From assembly GCF_001519065.1 (NCBI RefSeq), contig NZ_KQ954254.1, forward strand, positions 62,001 to 126,000: DNA of 64,000 nt, given 5' to 3'. This document shows, piece after piece, positions 25,608 through 33,735 of this stretch. This DNA is from Novosphingobium sp. FSW06-99. Its GTDB lineage: Bacteria > Pseudomonadota > Alphaproteobacteria > Sphingomonadales > Sphingomonadaceae. Position 1 is the stretch's first letter; every line of letters starts with the position of its first letter. The translations under genes and the position numbers were made by a program. The notes under the pieces are model-generated. The model was not told where the DNA came from. It searched no databases and saw only the letters and a program-made list of their open reading frames with translations.

Positions 25608-26732
25608 TCAACAGGTCGCGACAATAATCCGGGCGGTCAGCGGCATCGCGGTGCGCAGCAACCGCGATTGCGCAAAACCGGCGGTGCGCAGCATGGCGCG
25701 AATCGCCTCGGGGCTGCGTGGTCGGCCAGACCCCATCGCCAGCAGATAAAAGCCGAAATAGGCATCGCCCGCAGGCTCTGCCCCAGGGGTCTGCGCCATC
25801 GGTTCGGCAATCAGCAGCGTGCCGCGCGGCGGCAAGGCGGCGCGAATATTGCGCAGCAAGGCCAGCGCCGGGCCATCGTCATGATCGTGCAGGACCCGGA
25901 TCAGCGAGATGATGTCATACCCCTGCGGCAAGCGATCGGCGAGAAAATCGCCGTCCCGGATCTGCACGCGCGAACCCATGCCGGCCAGGTCGAGTCGCGA
26001 CCGCGCGCGCCTGCCCACGGCGGGCAGATCGTACAGCGTCAGTTCGAGCACGGGCGCCCTGGCGCCGACCGCGGCCAGGAACGCGCCTTCGCCGCCACCC
26101 ACGTCGAGCAATCGCGTGTGGCGATGAAATGGATAGGCATCAAGCACTTGTGCAGCAATCATGGGCTGCGATGCGGCCATCAGCGCCGAATAGGCAGTCA
26201 CTGCCGCGGTGTCGCCACTGCCCGGCGATTCGGCATAGCGCCACAAGCCCGACAGTGCGCCGCCACCACCGCCACGGCGCAACAGCGCCACCGGATCGGC
26301 CAGATCGGCATAGAGCAAGTGGTGGTGAGCGACCATTTCGACAATGCCGCGATTGCCCAGCAGGGCCGCGCCGTCGCTGCCCAGGGCCCAGCCCTGGCCC
26401 AGCGGTTCGACCAGCCGCAGCGCCGCCGCACCGCGCAGCAGGCGCAACGCGCCATCATCGGGCAAGGCGCAGCGGGCGGCGATTGCGGCGGTGTCGAGCG
26501 GGCCCTCGGCCAGCACGTCGAGCAGGCGGGTTTCGACACAGGCGGCCAGGATCTGCGAATACGTGAACCCCGCCACCAGATCGAACAGCGCCCGCGCCCG
26601 GCGCCGTGCGACCGGGCGGGTCAGCATGCAGCGCGCGGCGAACCGCTGAAAGCCGGGGCTGGCCAGCACGCGATTGCGCCAGGCGATCCAGCGGCCTCGC
26701 CAGCCATAGTCCAGACTTGTTTGCATTTGCAT
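25608..26732 (-). CDS. crtF: Demethylspheroidene O-methyltransferase CrtF
   Basis: CrtF methylates the C1 hydroxyl of carotenoids on the way to spheroidene or spirilloxanthin. The 374-residue protein has the O-methyltransferase fold with a SAM site in LLDVGGGEGAFLAAV (about 210-225), then TLYDLPAVGRRAR, and the late motif ISLIRVLHDHDD. The ATG at 26732 lies only 1 base from a PpsR box and has no clear ribosome site; an in-frame ATG at 26726 is an alternative. The gene is followed by the bchC control region. Together with CrtC and CrtD it gives the methoxylated carotenoid end group. Confidence 0.9.
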   Translation of the reverse strand: MQMQTSLDYGWRGRWIAWRNRVLASPGFQRFAARCMLTRPVARRRARALFDLVAGFTYSQILAACVETRLLDVLAEGPLDTAAIAARCALPDDGALRLLRGAAALRLVEPLGQGWALGSDGAALLGNRGIVEMVAHHHLLYADLADPVALLRRGGGGGALSGLWRYAESPGSGDTAAVTAYSALMAASQPMIAAQVLDAYPFHRHTRLLDVGGGEGAFLAAVGARAPVLELTLYDLPAVGRRARSRLDLAGMGSRVQIRDGDFLADRLPQGYDIISLIRVLHDHDDGPALALLRNIRAALPPRGTLLIAEPMAQTPGAEPAGDAYFGFYLLAMGSGRPRSPEAIRAMLRTAGFAQSRLLRTAMPLTARIIVATC

Positions 26733-26733
26733 G

Positions 26734-26751
26734 TGTCAATTCTAATGGACA
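26734..26751. promoter_or_regulatory. PpsR/CrtJ box between divergent crtF and crtD
   Basis: TGTCAATTCTAATGGACA is a perfect TGT-N12-ACA palindrome in the 57-bp gap between the crtF and crtD starts. One box could therefore serve both directions. A minus-strand TTGACA lies inside it. Confidence 0.75.
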
Positions 26752-26789
26752 CATGCTAGCCTTGCGTCAACGAAAGGATGCGTGGCGGC

Positions 26790-28343
26790 ATGAACGAGCA
26801 CGTGGTGGTGATCGGGGCGGGCATCGGCGGGCTGGTCAGCGCTGCCTTGCTGGCTGCGCGCGGCTGCGACGTGACCGTGGTAGAGGCAGGCGCGGGGCCC
26901 GGTGGCAAGCTGCGCTCGGTCATGGTCGATGGCCAGGCGATCGATGGCGGGCCGACGGTGTTCACCATGCGCGGCGTGTTCGCCGACATTTTCGCCCGGT
27001 GCGGGGCCACGCTCGAAGACCATGTGACGATGCACCCGGCGACCATTCTGGCCCGCCACGCCTGGGGCGCGGATCGGCTCGACCTGTTTGCCGATCCGGC
27101 CGCCAGCGAGGCGGCGATCGGCGAATTTGCCGGTGCCCGGGCGGCGCTGGGCTATCGTGCGTTTCGCGCCGAGGCAAAGCGCATTTTCGACGCGCTCGAT
27201 CGACCGTTCCTGCGGCGGACCAACACCGATCCGATCACGCTGGGCTGGCGGATGGGGCTGCGCGGGTTTTCCGACTATTGCACCTTGCGGCCCTATACGT
27301 CGCTGTGGCGGGCACTCGACGGCTATTTCGAAGACCCGCGCCTGCGCCAGTTGTTTGGCCGCTATGCCACGTATTGCGGATCGTCCCCGTTCGATTGCCC
27401 GGCCACCTTGATGCTGATCGCACATGTCGAGGCGAGCGGGGTCTGGCTGATCGAGGGGGGGATGCATCGCCTGGCGCAGGCGCTCGAAACGCTGGGGCGC
27501 AGGAACGGCGTCTGCTTTCGCTATGGGGCGCCCGTGTCGGAAATTGCCGTCGAGCGCGGGCGGGCGAGCGGCGTCGTGCTGCGTACCGGCGAACGCATCG
27601 CGGCCGGTGCGGTGGTGTGCAACGCCGATCCCTCGGCGATCGGCGCTGGCCGCTTCGGTGCGGCGGCGCGCCGCGCAACCACGGCAGTGCCGCTGCGGCG
27701 GCGCTCGCTCGGCGCGATGGTGTGGACCGGGCATGCGCGCGTGCACGGCTTTCCGCTGGTGCGCCACAACGTGTTCTTTTCGGACGACTATGCGGCGGAA
27801 TTTGTCGCGCTGGCCCAGGGTCGGCTGGCTGGCGCGCCCAGCGTCTATATCTGTGCGCAGGATCGCGATGGCCCTGACCATGCGCCTGCGGGTGACACCG
27901 AACGTGTCCAGATCATCGTCAACGCGCCGCCGCTTGGCGACGTCAGCCCCATCACACCAGCGGAGATCGCAACATGCACACGGCACATGCTGGAGAGGGT
28001 CTGGCAGAGCGGCCTTTCGCTCGAACTGGCGCCCTCGACGGTGCTGACCACGCCGGGCGGGTTCGAGACGCTGTTTCCCTCGACGGGTGGAGCCCTCTAT
28101 GGACCGGCCTCGCACGGGTGGGCGGCCTCCTTCCGCCGGCAGGGCAGCCGGACACGGATCCCTGGGCTCTATTGCGCGGGCGGGAGCACCCATCCGGGCG
28201 CGGGCGTGCCGATGGCCGCGCTTTCCGGCCGGCTAGCCGTCGAATGCCTGCTGTCGGACCGCGCTTCGACGTTGCGGTCGGTCCGGGTGGCTATGCCTGG
28301 TGGTATATCGATGCGACCAGCGCAGACGGTGCCCACGGCCTGA
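26790..28343 (+). CDS. crtD: Hydroxyneurosporene desaturase CrtD (1-hydroxycarotenoid 3,4-desaturase)
   Basis: CrtD introduces the 3,4 double bond into 1-hydroxy carotenoids. In the 517-residue protein the FAD-binding VVIGAGIGGLVSAALLA is at the N-terminus. The phytoene-desaturase-type C-terminal signature GLYCAGGSTHPGAGVPMAALSG is near residue 470. The ATG at 26790 has an AAAGGA-type ribosome site. The last 34 codons overlap the crtC start by 100 bases in another frame. The tail after AVECLL is arginine-rich and unlike the family, so the overlap may be a recent extension. Confidence 0.92.
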   Translation: MNEHVVVIGAGIGGLVSAALLAARGCDVTVVEAGAGPGGKLRSVMVDGQAIDGGPTVFTMRGVFADIFARCGATLEDHVTMHPATILARHAWGADRLDLFADPAASEAAIGEFAGARAALGYRAFRAEAKRIFDALDRPFLRRTNTDPITLGWRMGLRGFSDYCTLRPYTSLWRALDGYFEDPRLRQLFGRYATYCGSSPFDCPATLMLIAHVEASGVWLIEGGMHRLAQALETLGRRNGVCFRYGAPVSEIAVERGRASGVVLRTGERIAAGAVVCNADPSAIGAGRFGAAARRATTAVPLRRRSLGAMVWTGHARVHGFPLVRHNVFFSDDYAAEFVALAQGRLAGAPSVYICAQDRDGPDHAPAGDTERVQIIVNAPPLGDVSPITPAEIATCTRHMLERVWQSGLSLELAPSTVLTTPGGFETLFPSTGGALYGPASHGWAASFRRQGSRTRIPGLYCAGGSTHPGAGVPMAALSGRLAVECLLSDRASTLRSVRVAMPGGISMRPAQTVPTA

Positions 28344-29176
28344 CCATCATCGCGTTTATCGGCAGCGTGTTTTCGCCCTATTACAAGTTCAGCGGGCGTG
28401 CCCGGCCCGACAACCATTGTGCGATCAATGTCGCACTCAATGGCCCACGCGGATCGGCCTGGGCAATGACCGAGCGCCCGGCCAGCCGGGTCAGCCGTTC
28501 ACCGGTCCATCTGGCGGTCGGGCCCAGCGGGATCTATTGGGACGGCGCGACACTGGTGATCGAGATCGCCGAAGTGTCGGCACCACTGCCCTACAAAGTG
28601 CGCGGCACGGTGCGGATCACCCCTGAAATGATCGGTTCGACCGCGTTTGCGCTCGATCCCGCCGGGCGGCATCGGTGGCATCCGGTGGCGCCGCGCGCGC
28701 ATGTCGAAGTGGCGATGACGCATCCCGGGGTGTGCTGGTCGGGGCCCGGCTATTTCGATTCGAACTTTGGCGACGAACCGCTCGAAGACGGCTTCAACGA
28801 CTGGCACTGGTCTCGCGCGCATCTGCGGGATGATGTCGCGGTGTTGTACGACGGGCAGCGGCGCGATGGCACGCCGTTCGATCTGGCGCTGCGGCTCGAC
28901 CGGCAGGGCAACTGGCACGATGCATTCCAGCCCGCGCCCGCCGCCCTGCCGCGCACCGGCTGGCTGGTGAAACGGGCCACGCGGGCCGATGCGGGATCGA
29001 CCCCGCGCGTCGTCAAAACGTGGATCGATGCCCCGTTCTATGCGCGTTCGATGCTGGCCACCCGGTTGTTCGGCGAAGACGTGCGCGCCGTGCATGAAAG
29101 CCTGTCGCTCGGGCGTTTCCGCTCACCGATCGTCCAGTCCATGCTCCCCTACCGCATGCCGCGCATCGTCTGGTAG
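28244..29176 (+). CDS. crtC: Carotenoid 1,2-hydratase / hydroxyneurosporene synthase CrtC
   Basis: CrtC adds water across the terminal 1,2 double bond of acyclic carotenoids. The 310-residue product starts MPAVGPRFDVAVGPGGYAWW, as in the family. It contains VFSPYYKFSGRARPDNHCAIN, the tryptophan-rich FNDWHWSRAHL, and the C-terminal MLPYRMPRIVW. The ATG at 28244 was chosen over the upstream in-frame start, which would read through crtD. The final 54 bases overlap a convergent small ORF (29123-29314). Confidence 0.92.
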   Translation: MPAVGPRFDVAVGPGGYAWWYIDATSADGAHGLTIIAFIGSVFSPYYKFSGRARPDNHCAINVALNGPRGSAWAMTERPASRVSRSPVHLAVGPSGIYWDGATLVIEIAEVSAPLPYKVRGTVRITPEMIGSTAFALDPAGRHRWHPVAPRAHVEVAMTHPGVCWSGPGYFDSNFGDEPLEDGFNDWHWSRAHLRDDVAVLYDGQRRDGTPFDLALRLDRQGNWHDAFQPAPAALPRTGWLVKRATRADAGSTPRVVKTWIDAPFYARSMLATRLFGEDVRAVHESLSLGRFRSPIVQSMLPYRMPRIVW

Positions 29177-29314
29177 GCGCGCCTTGCGGGCCTGTTCGCC
29201 AGCCTTGTCCCTGGCGATCTCGCGATTGACCGAGACAAGTTGCCAGATCCCGATGCCGAGCGCGGGAATGCTGCAGATCGCCATGTCGAATAGGCTGAAA
29301 TAGGCACTGCTCAT
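29123..29314 (-). CDS. 63-aa single-pass membrane protein downstream of bchO
   Basis: I do not recognise a named family. The ATG at 29314 overlaps the bchO stop (ATGA), so translation is probably coupled to bchIDO. The N-terminal half is hydrophobic (YFSLFDMAICSIPALGIGIW), giving one membrane helix. A charged tail follows with the pattern REIARDKAGEQARK and an end resembling RHAVGEHGLDDR. The last 54 bases run antisense to the 3' end of crtC. It is short for compositional tests, but coupling, membrane profile and position make a real gene likely. Confidence 0.6.
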   Translation of the reverse strand: MSSAYFSLFDMAICSIPALGIGIWQLVSVNREIARDKAGEQARKARLPDDARHAVGEHGLDDR

Positions 29315-30198
29315 CGGTTGGCCTCCTGTGCAAAGGGGATGATCAGGGCGACAATCTCCTGCGGTTGTTCCTCGTGCGCAAGATGGCCCAGATCGGGCAG
29401 GGTGATCAGCAAGCCCTGTTTGACGATGCCTGCCACCTGGCGCGCATGGGCGATCGGGATCGCGGCATCGCGCGCGCCATGGATCAGCAGCAGCGGGGTG
29501 GCCAGTCGCGGCAGATCGCGGCGCAGCGCCGCCAAGTCCCATTGCGCCATCATCGTCACCGCGCCCGCGCAATGCGCAGGCGTGGCAAACAGGCTTTGAT
29601 ACCAGGCGATCCCTTGTGCATCGATCCGCGATCCCGTGCTGCGCGCCAGAAAGCGCGCCGTTTCGCCCGAGATACGTGCGGTGCGGGCAAACAGATGCGG
29701 CGCCAGCGGATTGACGAACAGCATCCGCGCCAGCGACGGAAACAGCACCCCGGCCAGCCCCGCAATCGGCAGCAGTGCGGCGCCGAGGCCGATGATCGCG
29801 CGCGGGCGCGCAATGCCGTCGATCGCCATGCGAATGCCGATCGCCGCCCCGGCGGAATGGCCCACGATCACCACCGGATCGGCGCCCAGCGCCGCCATCA
29901 GATCGCCCGCCGCGCGCGCCATCGCGGGCATCGTCAGACCGCCGCCGGGGCGCCCGCCGGTAAAGCCATGCCCCGGCAGATCGGGCGCGATCACCCGGAA
30001 ATGCGTGGCCAGCAGCGGCGCCAGATCACGCCAGCTATGCGTGGCGGCGCCGGTGCCGTGCAGCAGCAGCAGCACCGGCGCGGTATCGTCGCCCAGCACC
30101 TGCACATGCCAGCGGAGCGGGCCCACGGTGACAAACCGGCTGGCCGTGCGGTTGGGCCAGGCGTGCCCTTCGACATCCCAGCGCGGCGCCTGGCTCAT
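29311..30198 (-). CDS. bchO: Magnesium chelatase-associated alpha/beta hydrolase BchO
   Basis: BchO is an alpha/beta-hydrolase-fold protein found with bchI-bchD; its reaction is unknown but it supports Mg chelation. The ATG at 30198 overlaps the bchD stop and gives 295 residues. The oxyanion motif LLLLHGTGAATHSW, the nucleophile elbow VGHSAGAAIG, the likely acid in HGARDAAIP and the histidine in LPDLGHLAHEE are all visible. The catalytic triad thus looks intact. Confidence 0.92.
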   Translation of the reverse strand: MSQAPRWDVEGHAWPNRTASRFVTVGPLRWHVQVLGDDTAPVLLLLHGTGAATHSWRDLAPLLATHFRVIAPDLPGHGFTGGRPGGGLTMPAMARAAGDLMAALGADPVVIVGHSAGAAIGIRMAIDGIARPRAIIGLGAALLPIAGLAGVLFPSLARMLFVNPLAPHLFARTARISGETARFLARSTGSRIDAQGIAWYQSLFATPAHCAGAVTMMAQWDLAALRRDLPRLATPLLLIHGARDAAIPIAHARQVAGIVKQGLLITLPDLGHLAHEEQPQEIVALIIPFAQEANR

Positions 30199-31889
30199 CC
30201 CGGTTGCGCCCGGCCGATCGCGGCGTGCATCGCGCCGGCATCGGCGCGCGGCAGTGGCAGATAGCGCGCGCCCATCGCGGCGGCGATCGCGGCGCCTTCC
30301 GGCCTTGGTCGCGCCGACGTGTCGACAAAGGCCGCCGGAATGCCCGCCAGCCGCATCGCCGTTGCCTCGGCGGTGGCATCGGCCTCGGCCTGGCTGCGCA
30401 CGGCGCGGCCATCGGCGGCAATATTGGCGCGCCCGTCGGTCAGCACGATCACGAATGGCGTGCGCCCGCGCGCCCGCGCCGCCTCGGCCAGTTCGCGCGC
30501 GGCGGCCAGCCCTGCCGCCAGGGGCGTGCCACCGCCGCCGGGCAATTCGGCCAGCATCCGCCGCGCGCGCGTCAGGCTGCGCGTGGGGGGCAGCAACAGA
30601 TCCGCCCCCGGCCCGCGAAACGCCACCAGGGCGACATGCGCACGTTTGACATAGGCCTCGGCCAGCAGCAGTTCGACCGCGCCTTTCGCCTCGGCCAGCC
30701 GTGCCGCCGCCGCAGAGCCGGATGCATCGACGGCAAAGATGGTCAGCACTTCGGCACGGGTCTGAAACCGTCGCACACGCAGATCGTCGCGCCGGATCAC
30801 GATGCGGTCGGTCGCACCGCGCAGCCTTTGCCAAGGCGCGGCCGCGCGCAGGGTGTCGATCACGCTGAGCCGCCTGCCGCCACCGGGCACGCCAGCGGTT
30901 GCCCCCATCGGGCGCCCGCGCAACGCCGATTTGCGCCGCGCGCCCTTGCCGCGCATGGCATTGGTACGCGCCCGCCGCGCGCTGCCATCGGCAATGCGGG
31001 TCAGCAGGTCTGCGGGTATGGCGGCCCGGGCGGCCTCCAGCACCACATCCTCGATCGGGCCGGGCTCGCGCTGGCTTTGCTCGCCGTCATCGCGCTCGTC
31101 CGCTTCGGCATCGGGTGGCGGTTGATCGGGGGGGGCTTCATCGGGCGTGGCGGGCATGCGCGTGGCGCGCGGGGCCAGCACCATGCGCGCGGCAAAGGCC
31201 AGATCGGGCAGGGTGATCGCGTGCCGCCCGGCCAGATGCGCGCGCGCCCGGGCCGCGCGCAAGGCAAACAGCGCGGGTCGTACCGAATCGATCCCCAGCG
31301 CGGCCGCGGTGCGCGCGATGATGTCGATCGCTTCGTACGGCGACACGCTTTCGCCGGCCTCGTCAGCGGGTGCGGGGGGCGTCGGCGCGCACAGGTCCGC
31401 CAGATCGATCCAGAACGCCATGCGTTCGGCCAAGGCGGCGGGTGGGTGCTCTTCGAGCGCGATCCCGTCGTCGAGCGCCATGATCACGAACCGGGCCGGG
31501 GCCTGGCCATCGCGTTCGGTCACCACCGTGCCGGTATCGATCACCGCTGCGATCCGCGCGGCCACGGCATCGGGCAGGCGCTCGGCCATCGGCACGATCA
31601 CCATGCCGCCATGCGCTGCCTGCAACAGGCCGCTGCGCGTGACCGCTTTGCCCTGCGCCAACGTGGCGGTCAGGTCGATCCCGCCCAACAGGCCGTCATC
31701 ATCGATATGGGTCGGTATGCGGCGCACCGGCGCCCCGGCGGGCAAGGCCTCGCGCAGATCGGTCACCAGGGTTTCGCGCAGATCGCCACCCCCGCGCACG
31801 ATCAGGCCGCCCAATCCGGGATCGATCGCGCACAGCCGCGCCGCGATCCGCGCATCGCCAAACCGATCCGGCGCGTGCGGATCGGGCAT
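30195..31889 (-). CDS. bchD: Magnesium chelatase subunit D
   Basis: BchD with BchI forms the AAA+ ring that drives Mg2+ insertion by BchH. The 564-residue protein has an N-terminal AAA-like domain lacking a good P-loop, then an acidic proline-rich linker (DEAPPDQPPPDAEADERDDG, about 330-350). A C-terminal von Willebrand A domain carries the metal-site motif VDASGSAAAARL and later LTDGRANIAADG. The ATG at 31889, 2 bases after bchI, begins MPDPHAPDRFGDARIAARL. Order bchI-D-O is standard. Confidence 0.94.
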   Translation of the reverse strand: MPDPHAPDRFGDARIAARLCAIDPGLGGLIVRGGGDLRETLVTDLREALPAGAPVRRIPTHIDDDGLLGGIDLTATLAQGKAVTRSGLLQAAHGGMVIVPMAERLPDAVAARIAAVIDTGTVVTERDGQAPARFVIMALDDGIALEEHPPAALAERMAFWIDLADLCAPTPPAPADEAGESVSPYEAIDIIARTAAALGIDSVRPALFALRAARARAHLAGRHAITLPDLAFAARMVLAPRATRMPATPDEAPPDQPPPDAEADERDDGEQSQREPGPIEDVVLEAARAAIPADLLTRIADGSARRARTNAMRGKGARRKSALRGRPMGATAGVPGGGRRLSVIDTLRAAAPWQRLRGATDRIVIRRDDLRVRRFQTRAEVLTIFAVDASGSAAAARLAEAKGAVELLLAEAYVKRAHVALVAFRGPGADLLLPPTRSLTRARRMLAELPGGGGTPLAAGLAAARELAEAARARGRTPFVIVLTDGRANIAADGRAVRSQAEADATAEATAMRLAGIPAAFVDTSARPRPEGAAIAAAMGARYLPLPRADAGAMHAAIGRAQPG

Positions 31890-31891
31890 GG

Positions 31892-32863
31892 TCAAGCCAC
31901 CAGTTCCTCCAGCGCGCGTTCGATGCGCGTGGTTGAGCCTGTTTCGTCGAGCACATTGCGGCGCAGCCGGTGGCGCAACGCCATCGGCGCGACTGTGGCG
32001 ATATGGGTTGCCGTTACCACATCGGCGCCATCGAGCGCGGCCAGCGCACGCGCCGAACGCATCAGCGTCAGTTCGCCGCGCAGGCCATCGGCGCCAACCG
32101 CGATGCACAGCCGCGATGCCAGCATCAGCACATCATCGGGCACAGTGACCGTGGCCAGCGCGGCGCGGCCGCGCGCGATCTTTTTCAAGGTCTTGCGTTC
32201 TTCGCGGCGCCATTGCTCGGCAAATTCGTCAGGCGTGCGTTCAAATGCGTCGCAGCGTTTGAGGATTTCCACCCGTTGTTTCAGATCCTGCGGCGTGCGC
32301 ACTTCGACCGACAGGCCGAACCGGTCGAGCAATTGCGGGCGCAATTCGCCCTCTTCGGGATTGCCGCTGCCGACCAGCACAAACCGCGCCGGGTGCCGCA
32401 CGCTCAACCCTTCGCGCTCGACCACATTTTCGCCCGACGCCGCCACATCGAGCAGCAGATCGACGATGTGATCCTCCAGCAGATTGACTTCATCGATATA
32501 CAAAAACCCGCCATGTGCGCGCGCCAGCAGGCCCGGTTCGAACGCCTTGACCCCGGCGCCCAGCGCGCGTTCGAGATCGAGCGCACCGACCACGCGGTCT
32601 TCGGTTGCGCCAAGCGGCAGGTCGATGAACGGCACCGGCATGGTTGCCCCCGCCTTGGCCATCCCCGTGCTGCCATCCTGATAGCCGCCATCGGTCACCG
32701 GAATCGGCGGCAGCAGCGCGGCCAGCGCGCGCACGGCGGTCGATTTGCCGGTGCCGCGATCGCCAAACACCATCACCCCGCCGATGCGCGCATCGACAGC
32801 CGCCATCAACAGCGCGCGCTTCATTTCGTCCTGGCCGACGATCGCGGAAAAGGGGAAGGACAC
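31892..32863 (-). CDS. bchI: Magnesium chelatase ATPase subunit I
   Basis: BchI is the AAA+ ATPase motor of Mg chelatase. Walker A is GDRGTGKSTAVRAL near residue 37 and Walker B FLYIDEVNLLEDH; sensor and arginine-finger regions follow. No in-frame ATG exists near the family N-terminus. Homologues begin close to FPFSAIVGQDEMKRAL, so I use the GTG at 32863 (VSFPFSAIVGQ, 323 residues). GTG at 32869 or TTG at 32875 are also possible, and none has a clear ribosome site. It is the first gene of bchIDO and divergent from tspO. Confidence 0.92.
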   Translation of the reverse strand: MSFPFSAIVGQDEMKRALLMAAVDARIGGVMVFGDRGTGKSTAVRALAALLPPIPVTDGGYQDGSTGMAKAGATMPVPFIDLPLGATEDRVVGALDLERALGAGVKAFEPGLLARAHGGFLYIDEVNLLEDHIVDLLLDVAASGENVVEREGLSVRHPARFVLVGSGNPEEGELRPQLLDRFGLSVEVRTPQDLKQRVEILKRCDAFERTPDEFAEQWRREERKTLKKIARGRAALATVTVPDDVLMLASRLCIAVGADGLRGELTLMRSARALAALDGADVVTATHIATVAPMALRHRLRRNVLDETGSTTRIERALEELVA

Positions 32864-32877
32864 ACGCACGCCCAACG

Positions 32878-32911
32878 TGTAACATGCGCTGGACGTTCCG
32901 CAAGATGGACA
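32878..32911. promoter_or_regulatory. Two overlapping near-consensus PpsR boxes between bchI and tspO
   Basis: TGT-N12-ACG at 32878-32895 and CGT-N12-ACA at 32894-32911 each differ by one base from TGT-N12-ACA. They overlap by two bases and occupy the space between divergent bchI and tspO. The single mismatches make this weaker than the bchC and crtD boxes. Confidence 0.4.
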
Positions 32912-32919
32912 AATCAGAC

Positions 32920-33390
32920 ATGACGGTCCCGATACTCGTTGCCGCCGCCGTGGCGGTCCTGCTGGGCGGGCTGGGTGGCCTGATGACGCCGATCGACGGC
33001 TGGTATCGGGATTTGCGCAAACCCGCATTGCAACCGCCCAACTGGCTGTTCGGCCCGGCCTGGACGGTGATCCTGGGGCTGGCCGCGTGGTCGGCGGTGA
33101 TCGCCTGGACAGCGGCGCCCGATGGCTCTGCCCGCATGACCGTGGTGATCCTGTTTGCCACCAACGCGGTGTTCCACGCGCTGTGGAGCCCGCTGTTCTT
33201 TCGCGCGCGCAGGCCCGACTGGGCGCTGATCGAGGTCGTCTTCCTGTGGGCCTCGCTGGTGGCGCTGGTCGTCGGGCTATGGCCCATCTCGCACCAGGCA
33301 AGCGCGCTGATCGTGCCCTATCTGCTGTGGGTCAGCTTTGCCTCATGGCTCAACAGCGCGATTGTCCGGCTCAACCGCCCCTTCGCCTGA
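32920..33390 (+). CDS. tspO: TspO/MBR family tryptophan-rich sensory protein
   Basis: TspO is a five-helix membrane protein that binds porphyrins and, in Rhodobacter, represses photosynthesis genes in oxygen. The 156-residue product has the family core GWYRDLRKPALQPPNWLFG followed by VWSP-like LWSPLFFRARRPDWALIEV and five hydrophobic stretches. Starts at 32884, 32905 and 32920 are all possible. I chose 32920 because it gives the usual length and clears the candidate PpsR boxes. It marks the right edge of the PGC. Confidence 0.88.
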   Translation: MTVPILVAAAVAVLLGGLGGLMTPIDGWYRDLRKPALQPPNWLFGPAWTVILGLAAWSAVIAWTAAPDGSARMTVVILFATNAVFHALWSPLFFRARRPDWALIEVVFLWASLVALVVGLWPISHQASALIVPYLLWVSFASWLNSAIVRLNRPFA

Positions 33391-33446
33391 CCCGCACGAC
33401 ACCCCGCCTGCAAGCATGGCGCAATTCGGGTTCACATCGAATGGCC

Positions 33447-33557
33447 AGAGCTTGCCACCGGCAGGCATAACCAAAAGGAACATCCCGCCCCATCGGCCAT
33501 TTTGACGGCCGTTGGGTCTGGCTTGGCATTCCTTGTGGCGATGTCTGTCAGCGGCAT
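33447..33557 (-). pseudogene. Integrase N-terminal fragment, frameshifted
   Basis: From the ATG at 33557 the frame reads MPLTDIATRNAKPDPTAVKM, close to the start of the intact integrase at 56468-57700 (MPLTDIAIRSAKP). After ADGAG the match moves to another frame (FLLVMPAGGKLW versus FVLVQPSGGKLW), which shows a frameshift. The similarity ends about 37 codons in. It is a relic of a second P4-type integrase, oriented like the intact one relative to a tRNA-like remnant 160 bp away. Confidence 0.8.
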
Positions 33558-33718
33558 TGTACCCCCAGCAAATCCAGCGCCTGGGTCCCTAAAATACCCC
33601 CAATCATACCCCCAACTGCGGGGGGCTGTTGGCGAACGAAGGCAGCGGCCAGCGGCGGAATGTCGCTGGAATACCTTGGATTTCTTGGGGTTTGTAAAGA
33701 CGTCAGCGGACAGGGAAA

Positions 33719-33735
33719 TGGAGCGGTGAAGGGAA
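33719..33735. repeat. Decayed attachment site (tRNA-Gly 3' end remnant)
   Basis: TGGAGCGGTGAAGGGAA matches the tRNA-Gly 3' end TGGAGCGGGTGAAGGGAA at 57897-57914 apart from one missing G. Flanking similarity extends leftwards (GGATTTCTTGGGGTTT versus GGATTTCCTAGGGTTG). This is probably the left end of the tRNA-Gly island. Confidence 0.7.

Noticed and set aside
25510-25611. Longer bchC starting at 25611
   Set aside because: It would code through two perfect PpsR boxes and add 34 residues absent from the family.
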